From an uncultured Bacteroides sp. (GTDB lineage: Bacteria; Bacteroidota; Bacteroidia; Bacteroidales; Bacteroidaceae), in assembly GCA_902388495.1 (NCBI GenBank), contig CABMPP010000007.1, positions 124,001 to 188,000 on the forward strand: 64,000 bases of DNA, written 5' to 3'. Position numbers and translations under genes: made by a program. Positions 61,318 through 64,000 of the stretch are shown piece after piece (position 1 is the first letter of the stretch; each line of letters starts with the position of its first letter). Below the pieces are notes generated by a model, which saw nothing but the letters and a program-made list of their open reading frames with translations, had not been told where the DNA came from and ran no database searches.

Positions 61318-62772
61318 ATGAAACAATGCTTTTTTGCGGTCGACCTTGGAGCCACCAGCGGCCGTACCATCTTGGGGGCTTTTACTCCTGCCGGATTGGA
61401 ACTGGAGGAAGTGAACCGCTTTCCCAATCACCTGATTGAAGCCGGAGGACATTTCTACTGGGATATCTACGAACTCTACCGTCACATCGTCGAGGGGCTG
61501 AAACAGGCTGCCCGGAAGGGAGATGTGGAAATAACCTCTATCGGTATCGATACCTGGGGAGTAGATTTTGTCTGTGTGGGCCGGGATGGAGGCTTTCTCC
61601 GCCAGCCATACGCCTATCGTGACCCTCATACGGCGGGAGCTCCCGATGCTTTCTTTACACGGGTTCCCCGTAGCCATGTCTATGGGTGGACAGGCATCCA
61701 GGTGATGAACTTCAACTCGCTGTTCCAGCTCGATACATTACGCCGAAACCACGACAGTGCACTGGCGGCAGCCGATAAAATCCTTTTCATACCCGATGCA
61801 TTGAGCTATATGCTGACGGGCGAAATGGTGACGGAATACACCATTGCCAGTACGGCGCAGTTGGTCAATGCCAATACCCGCAAGCTGGAAGATGCCTTGC
61901 TGAATGAGCTTGGACTGACGCAAGCGAATTTCGGACGCTTTGTCTATCCCGGCGACCGGGTAGGAGTGCTGACCAAAGAGATACAGCGCATGACCGGCTT
62001 GGGCAGCATTCCCGTAATCGCTGTAGCCGGACACGACACCGCCTCGGCCGTAGCGGCAGTACCTGCCATGAACCGGAACTTTGCTTACCTGAGCAGTGGC
62101 ACCTGGTCGCTGATGGGAATAGAAGCCGACGCTCCTGTTATAAATAAAGAAACCGAAGAACTGAACTTCACCAACGAAGGCGGAGTGGAAGGCACCATCC
62201 GCCTGCTGAAGAATATTTGCGGCATGTGGCTGCTGGAACGTTGCCGTGCCGAGTGGGGAGAGACTTCCTATCCGGAACTTATCGCCGAGGCAGATGCCTG
62301 TGAGCCGTTCCGCAGTCTGATAAACCCGGATGACGCTTTGTTTGCCAATCCGGCCAATATGGAGCAGGCCATCCGGACTTATTGCTCCGACCATCGCCAG
62401 CCCATTCCCCAGACGAGGGGACAGATCGTGCGCTGCATCTTCGAAAGCCTTGCTTTGCGTTACCGCCAGGTACTGGATAATCTGCGCCACCTTTCACCCC
62501 GCCCGGTAGAGGCACTGCACGTCATCGGCGGTGGAAGCCGTAACGACCTGCTGAACCAGTGGACGGCCAATGCGGTGGGCATTCCCGTCATAGCCGGTCC
62601 CTCGGAGGCTACGGCCATCGGCAACGTTATGATTCAGGCACTGACGACCGGTGCTGCCCGGGACGTTGCTTCCATGCGGCAGCTTATCAATCGCTCCATC
62701 CCGTTGAAGACTTTCCATCCACAGGATATGGAAGTGTGGGATACCGCCTATCTGTCATTCAGAGGGCTTTAG
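61318..62772 (+). CDS. rhaB: Rhamnulokinase
   Basis: 484-aa FGGY-family kinase phosphorylating L-rhamnulose. N-terminal FAVDLGATSGRTILGAF binds ATP; SIGIDTWGVDFV and VAGHDTASAVAAVP are typical, and HVIGGGSRNDLLNQWTANA is the C-terminal signature. The last six codons (LSFRGL, stop) lie within the left arm of a REP-like inverted repeat, so the terminus may be lineage-specific. Followed by rhaA. Confidence 0.94.
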   Translation: MKQCFFAVDLGATSGRTILGAFTPAGLELEEVNRFPNHLIEAGGHFYWDIYELYRHIVEGLKQAARKGDVEITSIGIDTWGVDFVCVGRDGGFLRQPYAYRDPHTAGAPDAFFTRVPRSHVYGWTGIQVMNFNSLFQLDTLRRNHDSALAAADKILFIPDALSYMLTGEMVTEYTIASTAQLVNANTRKLEDALLNELGLTQANFGRFVYPGDRVGVLTKEIQRMTGLGSIPVIAVAGHDTASAVAAVPAMNRNFAYLSSGTWSLMGIEADAPVINKETEELNFTNEGGVEGTIRLLKNICGMWLLERCRAEWGETSYPELIAEADACEPFRSLINPDDALFANPANMEQAIRTYCSDHRQPIPQTRGQIVRCIFESLALRYRQVLDNLRHLSPRPVEALHVIGGGSRNDLLNQWTANAVGIPVIAGPSEATAIGNVMIQALTTGAARDVASMRQLINRSIPLKTFHPQDMEVWDTAYLSFRGL

Positions 62773-62834
62773 CCCGAAGAATCTACTCTCTTAATATATA
62801 GGGAAGAGATTCTTCGCTACGCTCTGAATGACAG
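62752..62834. repeat. REP-like inverted repeat overlapping the rhaB 3' end
   Basis: Left arm CTGTCATTCAGAG ... CGAAGAATCT (62752-62784) is matched by the right arm AGATTCTTCG ... CTCTGAATGACAG (62807-62834); the two segments are inverted with a short differing middle. The rhaB stop lies within the left arm. Confidence 0.8.
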
Positions 62835-62877
62835 ATACTATAGATTTTCATAACTTATAACTTAATAATTTACTATC

Positions 62878-64000
62878 ATGAAAGAAGAATTGATTACGAA
62901 GGCATTTGAGGTAGCCAAAGAGCGTTATGCTGCTATTGGCGTAGATGTAGAACAGGCAATGGACGCCTTGCAGAAGATTTCCCTCTCGCTGCATTGCTGG
63001 CAGGCAGATGATGTAGCCGGGTTTGAATCGACGGGCTCGCTCACCGGGGGCATTCAGGCTACAGGTAATTATCCGGGCAAGGCACGCACGATGGAAGAGC
63101 TCCGTCAGGACATACTGAAGGCTGCTTCTTATATCCCCGGCACGCACCGTCTGAACCTGCACGAAATATATGGCGACTTCGGCGGAAAGTTCGTAGACCG
63201 CGACCAGGTAGAGCCCGCACACTTTGAGAGTTGGATGCAATGGGCAGCCGAAAACAATATGAAGCTGGACTTCAACTCCACTTCCTTCTCCCACCCCAAG
63301 AGCGGCAACCTTACGCTGTCTAACCCGGACAAGGCTATCCGCGACTTCTGGGTAGAGCACACCATCCGTTGCCGTGCCGTTGCCGAAGAGATGGGCCGTC
63401 GCCAGGGTGACCCTTGTATCATGAACCTTTGGGTACACGATGGCAGCAAGGATATCACCGTGAACCGCATGAAGTATCGCGAGCTGCTGAAGGACTCCCT
63501 CGACCGCATCTTTGCCACCGATTACCGGAATATGAAGGACTGCGTAGAGTCCAAAGTCTTCGGCATCGGTCTGGAAAGCTATACGGTAGGGTCGAACGAC
63601 TTCTATATCGGCTATGGCGTGAGTCGCAACAAGATTGTGACGCTGGACACGGGGCACTTTCATCCCACGGAAAGCGTGGCCGACAAGCTCTCTTCTCTCC
63701 TTCTCTTTATCCCCGAAATCATGTTGCACGTCAGCCGTCCGGTACGTTGGGACTCTGACCACGTGACGATTATGAACGACGATACACTGGACCTTTGCAA
63801 GGAAATCGTTCGTTGCAATGCACTGAACCGTGTACATATCGGACTCGATTACTTCGATGCCAGCATCAACCGCATCGGCGCATACGTCATCGGTAGCCGT
63901 GCTACGCAGAAGTGTGTGCTTCAGGCGCTGCTCGAACCACTGGATACGCTGCGTCGCTACGAGGCTGCCGACCAGGGCTTCGAACGCCTGGCACTGCTCG
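62878..64000 (+). CDS. rhaA: L-rhamnose isomerase (3' end outside window)
   Basis: Converts L-rhamnose to L-rhamnulose, the substrate of rhaB. The ATG at 62878 begins MKEELITKAFEVAKERYA; the frame stays open to the window end (374 codons of about 418). Family segments include FESTGSLTGGIQATGNYPG, RLNLHEIYGDF, KLDFNSTSFSHPKSGNLTLSNPDKAIRDFW, LDTGHFHPTESVADK and RPVRWDSDHVTIMNDDT, which carry the metal-binding His, Asp and Glu residues. Confidence 0.95.
   Translation, partial: MKEELITKAFEVAKERYAAIGVDVEQAMDALQKISLSLHCWQADDVAGFESTGSLTGGIQATGNYPGKARTMEELRQDILKAASYIPGTHRLNLHEIYGDFGGKFVDRDQVEPAHFESWMQWAAENNMKLDFNSTSFSHPKSGNLTLSNPDKAIRDFWVEHTIRCRAVAEEMGRRQGDPCIMNLWVHDGSKDITVNRMKYRELLKDSLDRIFATDYRNMKDCVESKVFGIGLESYTVGSNDFYIGYGVSRNKIVTLDTGHFHPTESVADKLSSLLLFIPEIMLHVSRPVRWDSDHVTIMNDDTLDLCKEIVRCNALNRVHIGLDYFDASINRIGAYVIGSRATQKCVLQALLEPLDTLRRYEAADQGFERLALL

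Overview
The window is a chromosomal stretch of a gut Bacteroides (genus level; I cannot name the species). The evidence is the Bacteroidetes promoter signature seen many times (TTG or TTTG, about 19-21 bp, then TAnnTTTG), a SusC/SusD pair with ECF sigma and FecR anti-sigma, the N-succinylornithine-type carbamoyltransferase of Bacteroides arginine synthesis, NigD-like and DUF6242-like lipoproteins, and tRNA genes without encoded CCA.

Layout. 1-7.6 kb: rluD, ddl, an acyltransferase, two small lipoproteins, a PD-(D/E)XK Rpn-type protein, argF' and a porin. 7.6-20.6 kb: proA and proB, murI, two Skp-like chaperones, bamA, uppS, a DUF6242-like lipoprotein, ribD, prmC, recX and pyrE. 20.7-22.5 kb: an SRPBCC protein and argH, then tRNA-Gly(GCC) and tRNA-Leu(TAA).

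About 22.7-31.0 kb: an AT-rich island of about 8.15 kb integrated into the 3' half of tRNA-Leu. It is bounded by 106-bp direct repeats (attL 22707-22812, attR 30855-30960) that include the tRNA terminator. It carries a tyrosine integrase beside 12-bp-period arm-type repeats, an unrecognised protein, an SF2-helicase-like protein with an atypical P-loop, several very small genes (56, 57, 46 and 73 aa), a serine recombinase, a strongly structured non-coding stretch with its own promoter, and a small outer-membrane barrel. No relaxase, capsid, portal or terminase gene is visible, so it looks like a compact, perhaps satellite-type, element. It is the best candidate for something undescribed here.

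31.3-40.8 kb: thioredoxin, a PagL/acyloxyacyl-hydrolase-like barrel, an AMP-binding ligase with an XRE-cupin regulator and proC, then the arginine operon argR-GNAT-argG-argC-(31-aa ORF)-argD. With argF', argH, proA and proB, this makes the window rich in arginine and proline synthesis.

41-64 kb: a DNABII-type DNA-binding protein and a rhamnogalacturonan utilisation locus: SGNH esterase-GH105 fusion, GH106, PL11, GH28, ECF sigma, FecR, SusC, SusD and a second GH106-like enzyme. It leads into rhaB and rhaA, which catabolise the released L-rhamnose. Two near-identical ECF-type promoter motifs precede the sigma and anti-sigma genes, and direct-repeat operators precede the first enzyme gene and rhaB.

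Non-coding structure is unusually rich: three unrelated tandem palindrome arrays sharing a 21-24 bp period (8917-9112, 31023-31099, 41063-41150), a nested inverted-repeat REP/MITE-like element (47411-47643), and a second one whose left arm encodes the last residues of rhamnulokinase (62752-62834).
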